Assembly: GCF_041725775.1 (NCBI RefSeq)
Contig: NZ_JBEUEL010000002.1
Coordinates: forward strand, 62,001 to 126,000
Reading direction: 5' to 3'
DNA: 64,000 bases
Origin: Pueribacillus sp041725775
Lineage (GTDB): Bacteria; Bacillota; Bacilli; Bacillales; UBA6769
The first letter of the stretch is position 1. The number at the start of each line of letters is the position of its first letter. This document shows positions 54,888-63,378 of this stretch, one piece after another. Below the pieces are notes generated by a model. That model was not told the origin of the DNA. It worked only from the letters and a program-made list of their open reading frames with translations, and did not search any database. Position numbers and translations under genes: made by a program.

Positions 54888-55250
54888 TTACTCTGTAATG
54901 ACTTTCACATTCTTTTCATCTAATGACAAACCTAACTTTTCTTTAGCGATAGTCATAATTCGATCGGGATCACTCAATTCTGTCACTTGGAGTTGAAGGT
55001 CTTCATTTATACGGACTCTGTTTTCAACTTCAGCTTGCAATACATGTACATCACGGTTTAATGATTGAATTGTTGCATAATTTGAGATGACAAAAATGGA
55101 AGCAAGGAAAAATACGATAGCTAATACAGTTAGCAATACGACTTCCCCTTTCGTTATTCTACCTTTTTCCACAATCACTGTCGACGATCGGTTTATTCGC
55201 TGTTGTGCTTGTTCTTGTTTTTCACGTAATTGATATGCAACATTTCCCAT
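54888..55250 (-). CDS. ftsL: Cell division protein FtsL
   Basis: 120-aa bitopic protein: basic cytoplasmic tail, one membrane helix (about 37-57) and a leucine-zipper-like extracellular coiled coil (about 62-95), ending in DPDRIMTIAKEKLGLSLDEKNVKVI. It binds DivIC/DivIB and PBP2B at the septum. Identity rests on this architecture plus the position between rsmH and pbpB. Confidence 0.92.
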   Translation of the reverse strand: MGNVAYQLREKQEQAQQRINRSSTVIVEKGRITKGEVVLLTVLAIVFFLASIFVISNYATIQSLNRDVHVLQAEVENRVRINEDLQLQVTELSDPDRIMTIAKEKLGLSLDEKNVKVITE

Positions 55251-55312
55251 TTTAACTCCTCCTATCTATCTACTATATTGACGTTTCTACGAGCGAAATG
55301 AATGTAACATAT

Positions 55313-56248
55313 TCAATTTATTTTTTCTGCCACTCTCAATTTTGCAGAACGAGATCTTCGATTGTTTTCAATCTCTTCTTCTGACGGTTCAATTGGCTTT
55401 CTCGTAATGATTTTCAAAGCAGGGGTTGCAAATTTTGGAACAACAGGTAATCCGCGTGGCAATTCCGGTCCTTCACTCGCTTCTTTAAATACTGTTTTAC
55501 AAATTCGATCTTCCAACGAGTGAAAAGTAATGACCGCTACCCTTCCAGAAATAACTAACAACTCTATGCTAGCTTTTAAAGCTGTCTCAAATGCGGTTAA
55601 TTCATCATTGACTGCAATTCGTATCGCTTGAAACACTCTTTTCGCTGGATGTCCACCTTTCCTTCTTGCTGGAGCGGGAATGGCATCTTTTATAATGTCG
55701 ACTAACTCCCCAGTCGTTTCAAGTTTTTTTCGCTGTCGAGTTTGTTCAATTTTCCTTGCAATTTGCTTTGAAAATCTTTCTTCACCGTATTGAAAAAAGA
55801 TTGAAACAAGTTTTTCATACGACCATTCATTTACCACCTCATATGCTGTTAATGACGAGCGCCTGTCCATCCTCATATCAAGCGGGGCGTCTTGCTGATA
55901 ACTAAATCCCCGTTCAACTTCATCTAATTGCGGAGAAGAAACTCCTAAATCAAATAAAATACCATTCACTTTATTTACTTGTCGACTAGACAATTGTTTA
56001 GTTAAATTTATAAAATTTTCATGGATAAACGTAAAATTAGTAAAGTTAGAAAAATGCTCTTGTGCAAAGCGGGCTGCTTCCGTATCTTGATCGAAAGCGT
56101 ATAAATGTCCTTCAGGAGATAATTTTTCCAAAATTTTCAAGCTGTGACCGCCTCTTCCAAACGTACAGTCAACGTAAATCCCTTCAGGATGAATATTTAG
56201 TTTTTCAACGGCTTCATTTGCTAATACGGTCTCATGCTTCTTTCCCAT
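55313..56248 (-). CDS. rsmH: 16S rRNA m4C1402 methyltransferase RsmH
   Basis: SAM-dependent N4-methyltransferase (MraW); 311 aa, identical in length to B. subtilis. HETVLANEAVEKLNIHPEG, YVDCTFGRGGHS (SAM motif), GILFDLGVSSPQLDE, APLDMRMD and ITFHSLEDRI are all family signatures. ATG at 56248 follows GGGAG by five bases; the GTG at 56260 lies in the ribosome binding site. Confidence 0.96.
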   Translation of the reverse strand: MGKKHETVLANEAVEKLNIHPEGIYVDCTFGRGGHSLKILEKLSPEGHLYAFDQDTEAARFAQEHFSNFTNFTFIHENFINLTKQLSSRQVNKVNGILFDLGVSSPQLDEVERGFSYQQDAPLDMRMDRRSSLTAYEVVNEWSYEKLVSIFFQYGEERFSKQIARKIEQTRQRKKLETTGELVDIIKDAIPAPARRKGGHPAKRVFQAIRIAVNDELTAFETALKASIELLVISGRVAVITFHSLEDRICKTVFKEASEGPELPRGLPVVPKFATPALKIITRKPIEPSEEEIENNRRSRSAKLRVAEKIN

Positions 56249-56292
56249 GTCTACTCCCACTTTTAGAAGTTAATCTCAAGTTTTTTGTACGA

Positions 56293-56724
56293 TCACATTT
56301 CAAAATCAATTAGGCTTTCAGCAATTTCTCCAAATGAATCTTCTGAATCAGAATAATACTTTTCCCATAAAGCCGTACTCCATATTTCGATACGGTTTGA
56401 AACCCCGATTATCGTACATTCTTTTTCTAACTGTGCGTACTTTCGTAGTGTTGGAGCAATATTGACACGACCTTGCTTATCTAACTGGCATTCAGTCGCT
56501 CCAGAGAAAAAAAATCTAGTAAACGCTCTTGCATCTTTTTTCGTAAACGGTAATGATTTCAATTTGTTTTCTAACACTTTCCATTCTTCAAGAGGGTATC
56601 CAAATATGCACTGATCTAATCCGCGAGTCAGCACAAACGTAGAACCAAGTTCATCACGAAACTTTGCTGGAACGATCATTCTGCCCTTTTCGTCAATGTT
56701 ATGTTCATATTCCCCCATGAACAT
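56293..56724 (-). CDS. mraZ: Transcriptional regulator MraZ
   Basis: 143-aa AbrB/SpoVT-fold dodecameric regulator of the division cluster. Two MraZ domains are visible (EYEHNIDEKGRMIVPAKFRDEL and QLDKQGRVNIAPTLRKYAQL). The DNA-binding repeats it is known to recognise lie directly upstream. It is the first gene of the dcw cluster. Confidence 0.97.
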   Translation of the reverse strand: MFMGEYEHNIDEKGRMIVPAKFRDELGSTFVLTRGLDQCIFGYPLEEWKVLENKLKSLPFTKKDARAFTRFFFSGATECQLDKQGRVNIAPTLRKYAQLEKECTIIGVSNRIEIWSTALWEKYYSDSEDSFGEIAESLIDFEM

Positions 56725-56756
56725 GGCTCATTTCCCCCACTTTCTAAATCTAATCT

Positions 56757-56781
56757 ACCACATCCCTCCACAATGTACCAC
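56757..56781 (-). promoter_or_regulatory. MraZ-binding repeats
   Basis: Three direct repeats on the minus strand, GTGGT-N5-GTGGA-N5-GTGGT (56777-56781, 56767-56771, 56757-56761), with a 10-bp period, about 33 bp before the mraZ start. This matches the known MraZ operator design and implies autorepression. Confidence 0.8.
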
Positions 56782-56802
56782 CTTTTTTTAGAAATTCCGT
56801 AA

Positions 56803-56836
56803 CAAAATAAAAAATCCTGCCAAAAAGGCAAGATTT
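56803..56836 (-). terminator. Terminator after bshC
   Basis: Imperfect nine-bp stem AATCTTGCC / GGCAGGATT with A/T flanks (arms 56827-56835 and 56813-56821) and T-rich tail on the minus strand. It separates bshC from the mraZ control region. Confidence 0.8.
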
Positions 56837-56923
56837 TTTTCATTTTATTTTAGATGCGTAGTCAAAAAAAGAAGCGAGCGAAGCGTTCGAATAAAAACAT
56901 TACTTCTCTGAGCTTCTAAACTC

Positions 56924-58549
56924 CTATAAAAACAAGATGTAATGCTTTGACTCATTAACTTGATGTTCAATTATCAACTGATCGATAAACTCAATTCCAT
57001 ACCGATTGATATAATAAAAAACATTCCACATTCTTTCTTGTAAACCTCCGTTAGGAACTAAGGTCGCCTCAATTTTCTTAAAAAGACCTATCTCATATGA
57101 ATGGCGATGCTCATACATCTGCTCGATTCTTCGTTCCATATAATCGAGTTGTTCCATAATCAGTAGCCGATTTTTTTCTGATATTTGACCTAAATTATGA
57201 TCCAATGACCAAGCAAATTTTCGAAGATTTGCATGTGCTAAATCAATCAAATGTTTCGTTTCTTGTACGATCGATTCAGCATGGTCTCCCTTTTGCTTTT
57301 CGAACCATTCATTCCGATACTTACTCACACCAGATGAAAGAATTGTTTGAAGTGGAAGCTGTAAATTTTGCATCCATTTATTCACATTTCTCTCGACAAT
57401 TGTAACGTGCATCCGCGGCACGATCGGAGGCATTTTTTTATTAAAAAGTGTAAATAGCGGTTTTAGCTGTGCCCAATATGTAATTTCACCCGGTCCCGCA
57501 ACAAAAGCTAACGTCGGAAATAAAAATTCTTGCATTAATGGCCGTGTGACAACATTGTTACTCAATTGTTCAGGATGTTGCTCACAAATTATTTCTAATT
57601 CTTCTTTCGTCAATTTGACGTCGATGTCTTTCAATGTATAAACATCATCATTTACATGATAGAGTAGTTGTCTTTCATCATTAACGTGATAAAATAAATG
57701 CGCGCACCTAGGCTCCGACTCCACTCCAGCAGGGTATCCATCTTTTACGATGTTGTTTCGTTGCTCTTGAAATGCATGCCGCAATTTTTCGTTCTGTTGG
57801 ATAAGTTCCTTAAAAAAAGGTGATTCAATTTTCCTAATGTTTTCGTTAGCGGAATCGACGAAAACAAGACCATATTTTTCAAAAAATGCTGCCATAATAC
57901 GAATGAAGAACTCTGTTACATTGTTCGAACCTTCTAATTTTTCAGCAATAAATTGAAGAACTGCTTCGGAATGTTCCGTCTCTCCAAACAAAGCAAATAC
58001 ATTCTCAATCCACGCTTTCATTTCACGATGATTGATTTCAATGTTTGTAACTGGTCGTTTACTATTATTCGGTCCAGAATACTTTTCTTTTACAAGTTGA
58101 TGATCTTTTAAAAGCCATATATGATTAATTTCTTCGTAATCGTGATCTTCACCAGCAACCCAAAACACAGGAACAATCGGTGATTGTAACTTTTTTTCAA
58201 GCTGTTTTGCATGCACAATTGTTGAAATCGCTTTATAAATCGTATACAAAGGACCTGTTAAAAATCCTGCTTGTTGTCCTGTTATTACAACTGTACTATC
58301 TTTTTCTCGTAGCTTTTTAATGTTTTCAAACACTTTCGGATGCGTTGAAAACAGCTCATTAAACTGAAGCAAATGTTCGACGAGCGCTTCACGCGGAAAG
58401 TGCCGATCACTAAGCTCGTGTTTCCGATTTATGTAAGTTTGTAAATCTTTATAATCGTATTCAAAATAAGCTTGTGCTTTTTTCTCTCCTAATAAATAAT
58501 CAGTGACAAGTTTATTTGATTTTGGAAGAGTACATTCGTCAATTACCAT
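56924..58549 (-). CDS. bshC: Bacillithiol biosynthesis cysteine-adding enzyme BshC
   Basis: Adds cysteine to GlcN-malate, the last step of bacillithiol synthesis; 541 aa, typical. VVITGQQAGFLTGPLYTIYKAIS and VFWVAGEDHDYEEINH form the Rossmann-like active-site region, followed by VLPRMHVTIVE-like and coiled-coil segments. ATG with GAAGGACGAC upstream; its start lies 11 bp inside the upstream panE-like gene. B. subtilis has the homologue (yllA) next to mraZ. Confidence 0.95.
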   Translation of the reverse strand: MVIDECTLPKSNKLVTDYLLGEKKAQAYFEYDYKDLQTYINRKHELSDRHFPREALVEHLLQFNELFSTHPKVFENIKKLREKDSTVVITGQQAGFLTGPLYTIYKAISTIVHAKQLEKKLQSPIVPVFWVAGEDHDYEEINHIWLLKDHQLVKEKYSGPNNSKRPVTNIEINHREMKAWIENVFALFGETEHSEAVLQFIAEKLEGSNNVTEFFIRIMAAFFEKYGLVFVDSANENIRKIESPFFKELIQQNEKLRHAFQEQRNNIVKDGYPAGVESEPRCAHLFYHVNDERQLLYHVNDDVYTLKDIDVKLTKEELEIICEQHPEQLSNNVVTRPLMQEFLFPTLAFVAGPGEITYWAQLKPLFTLFNKKMPPIVPRMHVTIVERNVNKWMQNLQLPLQTILSSGVSKYRNEWFEKQKGDHAESIVQETKHLIDLAHANLRKFAWSLDHNLGQISEKNRLLIMEQLDYMERRIEQMYEHRHSYEIGLFKKIEATLVPNGGLQERMWNVFYYINRYGIEFIDQLIIEHQVNESKHYILFL

Positions 58550-59462
58550 TTTGTCGTCCTTCCTTTTTGTCTAATTGTTCATAGGCTTTAATACTGTTAA
58601 ATATAAATATTGTATAAGGTACATTGATACCTTGCTCTTTTGCACGTTCAATAATATAGCCACTTATGGCATCAATTTCAGTTCTCCGTTTCGCTTGAAT
58701 ATCCCGTAACATAGATGATTGATTTTTAGCTGTTTGTTTACAAATTGTTACGACATAATCCCATAACTTTTGTTCTTCTAATTCTAAAACTCGTACCGTC
58801 TCATGAAACAAGTTCCGCATAAGCTTAAAAAGATAATCGTTTGTTAATAGTGTACCATTCGTGACTTGAAATATTGCAGTTAAAGGGTTTATGACTGCAT
58901 TTGCGACTAATTTATAAGCGAGCATCTCATACCAATCCGTTTGAAACTCGATTGGAAAATATGGTGTACCCCATGATTGTATAAACGCGCATAAAGAATG
59001 ATTTCCTTTTTCAGTATAGTAAGCAATTTTTGTTTTCCCTAATCCTGTATGAATCACTTTATTTTCATTTATTTTCGTAGCTCCGTGCTCAACGATTCCG
59101 AGTATGATTTGACAATGATGTAATTCTTTCAAATGTGAAAGGTGTCCCATTCCATTTTGAATGAATATAAAAGTTTTTCCATCACTATTCTGTTTTAAAA
59201 ACGGTAAAACGGTTGCAAGTTGATATTGTTTTACAGTGACTATAATGATAGGATCTATTATCTTTTCCTCTAACGTCAACTTATTTGCTCGAACACGGAC
59301 ATGTCTATCGTTTCCATCATACGTTAAATAGACCCCTTCTTCTTCTAGTTTTTTTGCTTGCGTTTTCGTCCGTGTATATAATGTTACTTCGACTCCGGCA
59401 TGTTTTAAATGTGCTGCAATTAACAATCCAATTGCGCCCGCTCCGATGATAGAAACTGCCAC
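58539..59462 (-). CDS. panE: 2-dehydropantoate 2-reductase family protein (PanE/YlbQ)
   Basis: 307-aa NADPH-dependent reductase of the ketopantoate reductase family. N-terminal dinucleotide fold VSIIGAGAIGLLIAAHL, then VTVKQYQL and FIQNGMGHLSHL; the C-terminal helical domain contains KLVANAVINPLTAIFQV (catalytic lysine) and SSMLRDIQAKRRTEIDAISGYI. GTG at 59462 has GAGGGAT upstream; an ATG five codons earlier is possible. It may support pantothenate, hence CoA, synthesis. Confidence 0.88.
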   Translation of the reverse strand: MAVSIIGAGAIGLLIAAHLKHAGVEVTLYTRTKTQAKKLEEEGVYLTYDGNDRHVRVRANKLTLEEKIIDPIIIVTVKQYQLATVLPFLKQNSDGKTFIFIQNGMGHLSHLKELHHCQIILGIVEHGATKINENKVIHTGLGKTKIAYYTEKGNHSLCAFIQSWGTPYFPIEFQTDWYEMLAYKLVANAVINPLTAIFQVTNGTLLTNDYLFKLMRNLFHETVRVLELEEQKLWDYVVTICKQTAKNQSSMLRDIQAKRRTEIDAISGYIIERAKEQGINVPYTIFIFNSIKAYEQLDKKEGRQNGN

Positions 59463-59611
59463 AATACTATCCCTCATTTATTATTATCAAAAAGGAGAAA
59501 CACTTTTGTCATCCTTCATTAACTAAGATCAATATCAATCCTATAACTGCATAGATTTCAACAACGTTCATTATATTGTAACATACAAAATTATTTTTGC
59601 TTAAAAATGTG

Positions 59612-59652
59612 CACAAACAAAAAGCCCCTAACCTTGACGACAGTTAAGAGCT
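59612..59652 (-). terminator. Terminator after the RsfA/YlbO-type regulator
   Basis: Ten-bp stem with two mismatches (AGCCCCTAAC / GTTAAGAGCT, 59623-59632 and 59643-59652) and T run on the minus strand. Confidence 0.7.
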
Positions 59653-59662
59653 CCACTAGCAA

Positions 59663-60184
59663 CTAAATATTTTCTTTCTTTTCATCTTTCTGAAACGAAA
59701 CAACTTTACTAGCTCTTTCAATAATTTCAAACATCGTTGTATAGTCTTTCTTTAACATTTCATTTTCTTGTTGTAATTCCGTCAATTGTTTTTCATACTC
59801 TTTTTTTAACTGGTCCAATTGTTTCTGCAAATTTTCATTTTGGGCTTTCAGTTGTGCAATCGTCTGATCGCTACCTGACAACGTTTTCAAAAACTGGATT
59901 ACATCATTGATTGTCATGTTCTCTTGTTCATTGTTATCCTTTTTTGTTTCACTCGTATGTCGCAATCTCCGTTCTTGCTTCGCTAATGTAATTGCTTTCT
60001 CATATCTTTTACGAATTAATGAATTCCAGCGAAAGCCACAAGCAGCTGGTGTTCTCGACAGTTTTACACCGACATCCTTAAATGCCGCTAATTGTGTACT
60101 ACCTTGACGTATATGCTTTAAAACTGTTTCAGCTAAAAATAAATCTTCTTCTTCTGACCATGCATCTTGGCGCTGTCCAGCCAT
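59663..60184 (-). CDS. ylbO: RsfA family transcriptional regulator (YlbO/GerR-like)
   Basis: 173 aa: an N-terminal Myb/SANT-like DNA-binding domain (QDAWSEEEDLFLAETVLKHI and LSRTPAACGFRWNSLIRKRY, about 5-60), a linker, and a long C-terminal coiled coil (about 90-160). RsfA-family proteins are prespore or mother-cell sporulation regulators; B. subtilis YlbO (GerR) is a sigma-E-dependent regulator at the same locus. ATG with AAAGGAG upstream. RsfA versus GerR cannot be settled here. Confidence 0.88.
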   Translation of the reverse strand: MAGQRQDAWSEEEDLFLAETVLKHIRQGSTQLAAFKDVGVKLSRTPAACGFRWNSLIRKRYEKAITLAKQERRLRHTSETKKDNNEQENMTINDVIQFLKTLSGSDQTIAQLKAQNENLQKQLDQLKKEYEKQLTELQQENEMLKKDYTTMFEIIERASKVVSFQKDEKKENI

Positions 60185-60259
60185 TCTATCTACTCCTTTC
60201 ACAAACTTTGCATTCTAATGAAATCATATGCACATACTAGAGAAGATAGAATACAAAAA

Positions 60260-61015
60260 CTATTTATTCAAAAATTTTTGAACAGCGTCATGATGTTCAT
60301 CTGACTCCCATAGTTTTGCACAAGTCTTGATTTCCTTTTCGATGTTGCCAAGTACTTTTGATCTGTGAAGTCGCTGAAGCCACATTTGTTTATAAGCTGA
60401 AAGAACGTCGTTACTTTGATTTAAGTAAGGTGTCAATATTTTCTCACATTGTTCTTTCAAATCACCTTCTTCGATAAGGAAATGAATAAATCCTTCTTCA
60501 AATCCTTTTTCACTCGAAATAAGTTGTGAAGATAGTAAATAATGTAATGCGAGAGTAGGTGTAATTCGTTCATACAACATCGTTCCCCCGCCCCATCCTG
60601 TTGTAATTCCAAGCGTACCTTGAACAAATCCAAATTTTACGCCTCGTTTAGCTATGCGAAAATCACAAGCAGTGGCTAACTCACAACCGCCACCGACTGC
60701 TGCACCGTTCAAAAGAGCAACTGTCGGTTTTTTAAATAAAAACAGTTGCTTTAAGACACTTCCCATTTTAGAAAGCATCGCATACGCTTCTTGTTCGGAA
60801 TGCAATGAATGGAATAACGTTAAATCTCCCCCAGAACAAAATGCCCTTTCACCGCTACCAGTAATCACTAACAATTGGTCATTCGTATTTTCGATTTCTG
60901 TTAAAACCGTACTGAGTTCATCCATCATGTCATAGTTGACAGCATTTCTTATTTCGGGACGGTTCAATGTAATCCATGAAATTCCTTTCCGTCGTTCCCA
61001 AACTAATGTTTTCAA
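60260..61015 (-). CDS. Crotonase (enoyl-CoA hydratase/isomerase) family protein
   Basis: 251 aa. Oxyanion-hole segments SGERAFCSGGDLTLFH and LNGAAVGGGCELATACDFRIA are present. The first catalytic glutamate position is kept (GGGCEL), but the second, normally in FGLPEV-LG, reads FGFVQGTLG, so the glutamate is glutamine. The following TTGWGGGTML resembles acyl-CoA decarboxylase-type crotonases more than true hydratases. Hydratase activity is therefore doubtful. The start is TTG with GGAGGGATAAAGG upstream. Confidence 0.85.
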   Translation of the reverse strand: MKTLVWERRKGISWITLNRPEIRNAVNYDMMDELSTVLTEIENTNDQLLVITGSGERAFCSGGDLTLFHSLHSEQEAYAMLSKMGSVLKQLFLFKKPTVALLNGAAVGGGCELATACDFRIAKRGVKFGFVQGTLGITTGWGGGTMLYERITPTLALHYLLSSQLISSEKGFEEGFIHFLIEEGDLKEQCEKILTPYLNQSNDVLSAYKQMWLQRLHRSKVLGNIEKEIKTCAKLWESDEHHDAVQKFLNK

Positions 61016-61251
61016 ACCTTTATCCCTCCAAATTTCTTACACACAAAAAAACATCCCCTTACTTGTCTGACGTTATGAACGAAACAATCTTTTATGAACG
61101 TAAGCACGACGTATCAAACGCCACTATCTCTCACTTGTCGATTTCATTCCGCTACATCGCTAATGTTGTTTAGGTGAAACACACAACGTTTGTACATTGT
61201 TCGATATGTTCCTAAGCGTTGAAATGATGCCTTATAACTAATTGTGACAAA
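61016..61251. other. Intergenic region between rpmF and the crotonase gene
   Basis: No credible gene. Contains the crotonase ribosome binding site (GGAGGGATAAAGG on the minus strand, near 61018-61032); I see no clear promoter consensus or repeat. Confidence 0.4.
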
Positions 61252-61286
61252 TAAAGAAAAAGCAGAGAGCAAAAAACTCTCTACTT
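61252..61286 (-). terminator. Terminator after rpmF
   Basis: Stem AGTAGAGAG / CTCTCTGCT (61277-61285 and 61261-61269 on the minus strand) with one mismatch, then a T run. It ends the ylbN-rpmF unit. Confidence 0.8.
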
Positions 61287-61460
61287 TTAGTCAGACATAA
61301 TCTCTTCACCTTTATAAGTGCCGCATGATTTACAAACACGATGAGACAATTTATATTCACCACAATTTGGGCATGTTACCATACCAGGAACTTTAAGCTT
61401 TATGTGTGAACGTCGCATATTTCTTTTCTTTTTTGATGTACGTCGTTTAGGTACCGCCAT
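61287..61460 (-). CDS. rpmF: 50S ribosomal protein L32
   Basis: 57 aa. Starts MAVPKRRTSKKKRNMRRSH and carries a four-cysteine zinc site, CPNC and CKSC, so it is the zinc-containing (C+) form. The ATG at 61460 is preceded by a near-perfect AAAGGAGGTGGG; three further in-frame codons upstream are ribosome binding site. Follows ylbN as in most bacteria. Confidence 0.97.
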   Translation of the reverse strand: MAVPKRRTSKKKRNMRRSHIKLKVPGMVTCPNCGEYKLSHRVCKSCGTYKGEEIMSD

Positions 61461-61485
61461 GCTTCCCACCTCCTTTAAAACAATG

Positions 61486-62004
61486 CTAACGGTCGTCTTT
61501 GTCTTTCTTAAAAAATTCGGCTAACTTTTCCATCCTCGGATCTATTTTATCCTTTTTCTCTTGACCAGTTACAATACCCCAACCTTCACCAGACGATTTT
61601 ACTTTTGCTTCTGGATGTACGACTTTCATCGGTATCGAAAGTAAAATCGCTTCTTTTATCATTGGCATGAGATCAATCAGTTGACCTTCAATTTCATGAA
61701 TTATTTCATTTTCTTCTTCATCAATTCGTACATCTTGATTAATTTGAAAAGATTCAATCGTATCGATTGAAAAGGGATAATCAACATCTTCTAACGTTAA
61801 CGAACATGGAAGTACCATTTGACCTGAAATATTTAAATGAAATGAAATAAGCGAGTCAGACACAAATACATCACCTTTAACTCGTACAGGTGAAATATTT
61901 CGAATTTGGCGATCTCTTTGCTTTAAATCATCGACTCGCACAGATTCATCAAATGAGAGCGTTTCATTTCCAAGTCGCTTTAGTTCTTCTACTGCCCATT
62001 TCAT
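61486..62004 (-). CDS. ylbN: DUF177/YceD family protein YlbN
   Basis: 172-aa YceD-family protein, nearly always encoded directly before rpmF; linked to 23S rRNA or ribosome maturation in some bacteria, but the function here is not proven. Core segments are GDVFVSDSLISFHLNISGQMVLPCSLTLED and the C-terminal DPRMEKLAEFF. ATG at 62004 with GAGGTGATC upstream. Confidence 0.92.
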   Translation of the reverse strand: MKWAVEELKRLGNETLSFDESVRVDDLKQRDRQIRNISPVRVKGDVFVSDSLISFHLNISGQMVLPCSLTLEDVDYPFSIDTIESFQINQDVRIDEEENEIIHEIEGQLIDLMPMIKEAILLSIPMKVVHPEAKVKSSGEGWGIVTGQEKKDKIDPRMEKLAEFFKKDKDDR

Positions 62005-62079
62005 GACGATCACCTCGAAACAACAAGTGTAATTATAACGATCATTTAAATCCTTGTCAATCTATTTTCTTTACAGTCT

Positions 62080-62108
62080 TTCCGACGAATTTAACTTCTA
62101 GTATAATT
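62080..62108 (+). promoter_or_regulatory. Possible sigma-A promoter of tmcAL
   Basis: A TATAAT-type -10 (GTATAATTT, about 62101-62109) lies 43 bp before the tmcAL start; the -35 at 17 bp (TTTCCG) is weak. Confidence 0.35.
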
Positions 62109-62151
62109 TAATGAAAAGTGATGGTCTCTAATGAGAGAGGAATTGATAAAC

Positions 62152-63378
62152 ATGAAATCAGTCGGAATTATCGTAGAATATAACCCCTTTCACAACGGAC
62201 ATGCTTATCATGTCCAACAAGCAAAAACAATAAGCAATGCCGATATTGTCATTGCAGTTATGAGTGGGTATTTCCTTCAACGTGGTGAACCAGCACTTGT
62301 AAGTAAGTGGGCAAGAACAAACATGGCACTTAGAGCAGGTGTTGATATTGTTATTGAACTTCCATATGCATTCGCAACGCAAAAAGCCGAAGTATTTGCG
62401 AATGGCGCCATTTCACTACTTCATGCGCTCGGTGTCGACTCCCTCTGTTTCGGAAGCGAGGAAGGCAATATTACTCCTTTCCATGAACTTGTAAATTTTT
62501 ACAAAAAAAATGAAGGTGTCCTCGATGTTGCGATAAAAAAAGAAATAAAAAAAGGAGTGAGCTATCCAAAAGCAGCAGCAAGTGCATTTCATGTTTTAAA
62601 AGAAGAAGGCTTACTCGACTTAAGCTTACCAAACAACATATTAGGCTTCCATTATGTGAAAGCGATTAAAGAGAAGCAAGCCGAGATTGAAGCTTTTACA
62701 GTCGCCCGTACAAAATCTGGTTATCATGATCCAGCACCGAAAGATCGTTCAATTGCTAGTGCAACGAGTATTCGCAATGAACTGAAAAGCACGAATCATT
62801 TAAAGGCCATTCAATCATTTGTGCCTAACACAACCCTAGCGATTTTAGAAAAAGAATATGCAAGCCATGGCCAATTTGTTAGTTGGGAAAAACTCTTTCC
62901 TTTTTTAAAGTACCGACTTCTTACCGCGCCATTAGACGAGTTGCAAATGATTTATGAAATCGAAGAGGGAATTGAGTCTAGGCTCGTGTCACGAGTAAAG
63001 GATGCGCAGTCATTTCAAAAATTTATAGAAAGCGTTAAAACGAAACGGTTTACTTGGACTCGGCTCCAACGAATGTGTACTCACATTTTAACTAATGCGA
63101 AAAAATGTGAAATGGCTGAAGCACTTGAAACGAAAGAAGCCGACTATATCCGCCTACTTGGAATGTCGCTGAACGGACAATTGTATTTGAATCAAATGAA
63201 AAAAAACATCTCGCTACCATTCATATCGAAGTATTCAAAGCATCATCAAGATTTATTAAAACTTGATGTCGTTGCTGCGCACACTTATGGACTCGCGTTT
63301 CCACCCCCGGTTCGAGAGCAATTTATAAAAGCTGAATATACGATGCATCCTATCATTCAATCACCTTTTCGGTTGTAA
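62152..63378 (+). CDS. tmcAL: tRNA(Met) cytidine acetate ligase TmcAL (YlbM)
   Basis: 408-aa nucleotidyltransferase-like enzyme that forms N4-acetylcytidine at the wobble position of elongator tRNA-Met using acetate and ATP. The N-terminal signature VGIIVEYNPFHNGHAYHV contains the HxGH motif; MSGYFLQRGEPALVSKWARTNMAL and SATSIRNELKS are also diagnostic. The ATG at 62152 gives the standard N-terminus; an ATG seven codons earlier is possible. It is convergent with ylbL and overlaps it by 18 bp. Confidence 0.95.
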   Translation: MKSVGIIVEYNPFHNGHAYHVQQAKTISNADIVIAVMSGYFLQRGEPALVSKWARTNMALRAGVDIVIELPYAFATQKAEVFANGAISLLHALGVDSLCFGSEEGNITPFHELVNFYKKNEGVLDVAIKKEIKKGVSYPKAAASAFHVLKEEGLLDLSLPNNILGFHYVKAIKEKQAEIEAFTVARTKSGYHDPAPKDRSIASATSIRNELKSTNHLKAIQSFVPNTTLAILEKEYASHGQFVSWEKLFPFLKYRLLTAPLDELQMIYEIEEGIESRLVSRVKDAQSFQKFIESVKTKRFTWTRLQRMCTHILTNAKKCEMAEALETKEADYIRLLGMSLNGQLYLNQMKKNISLPFISKYSKHHQDLLKLDVVAAHTYGLAFPPPVREQFIKAEYTMHPIIQSPFRL

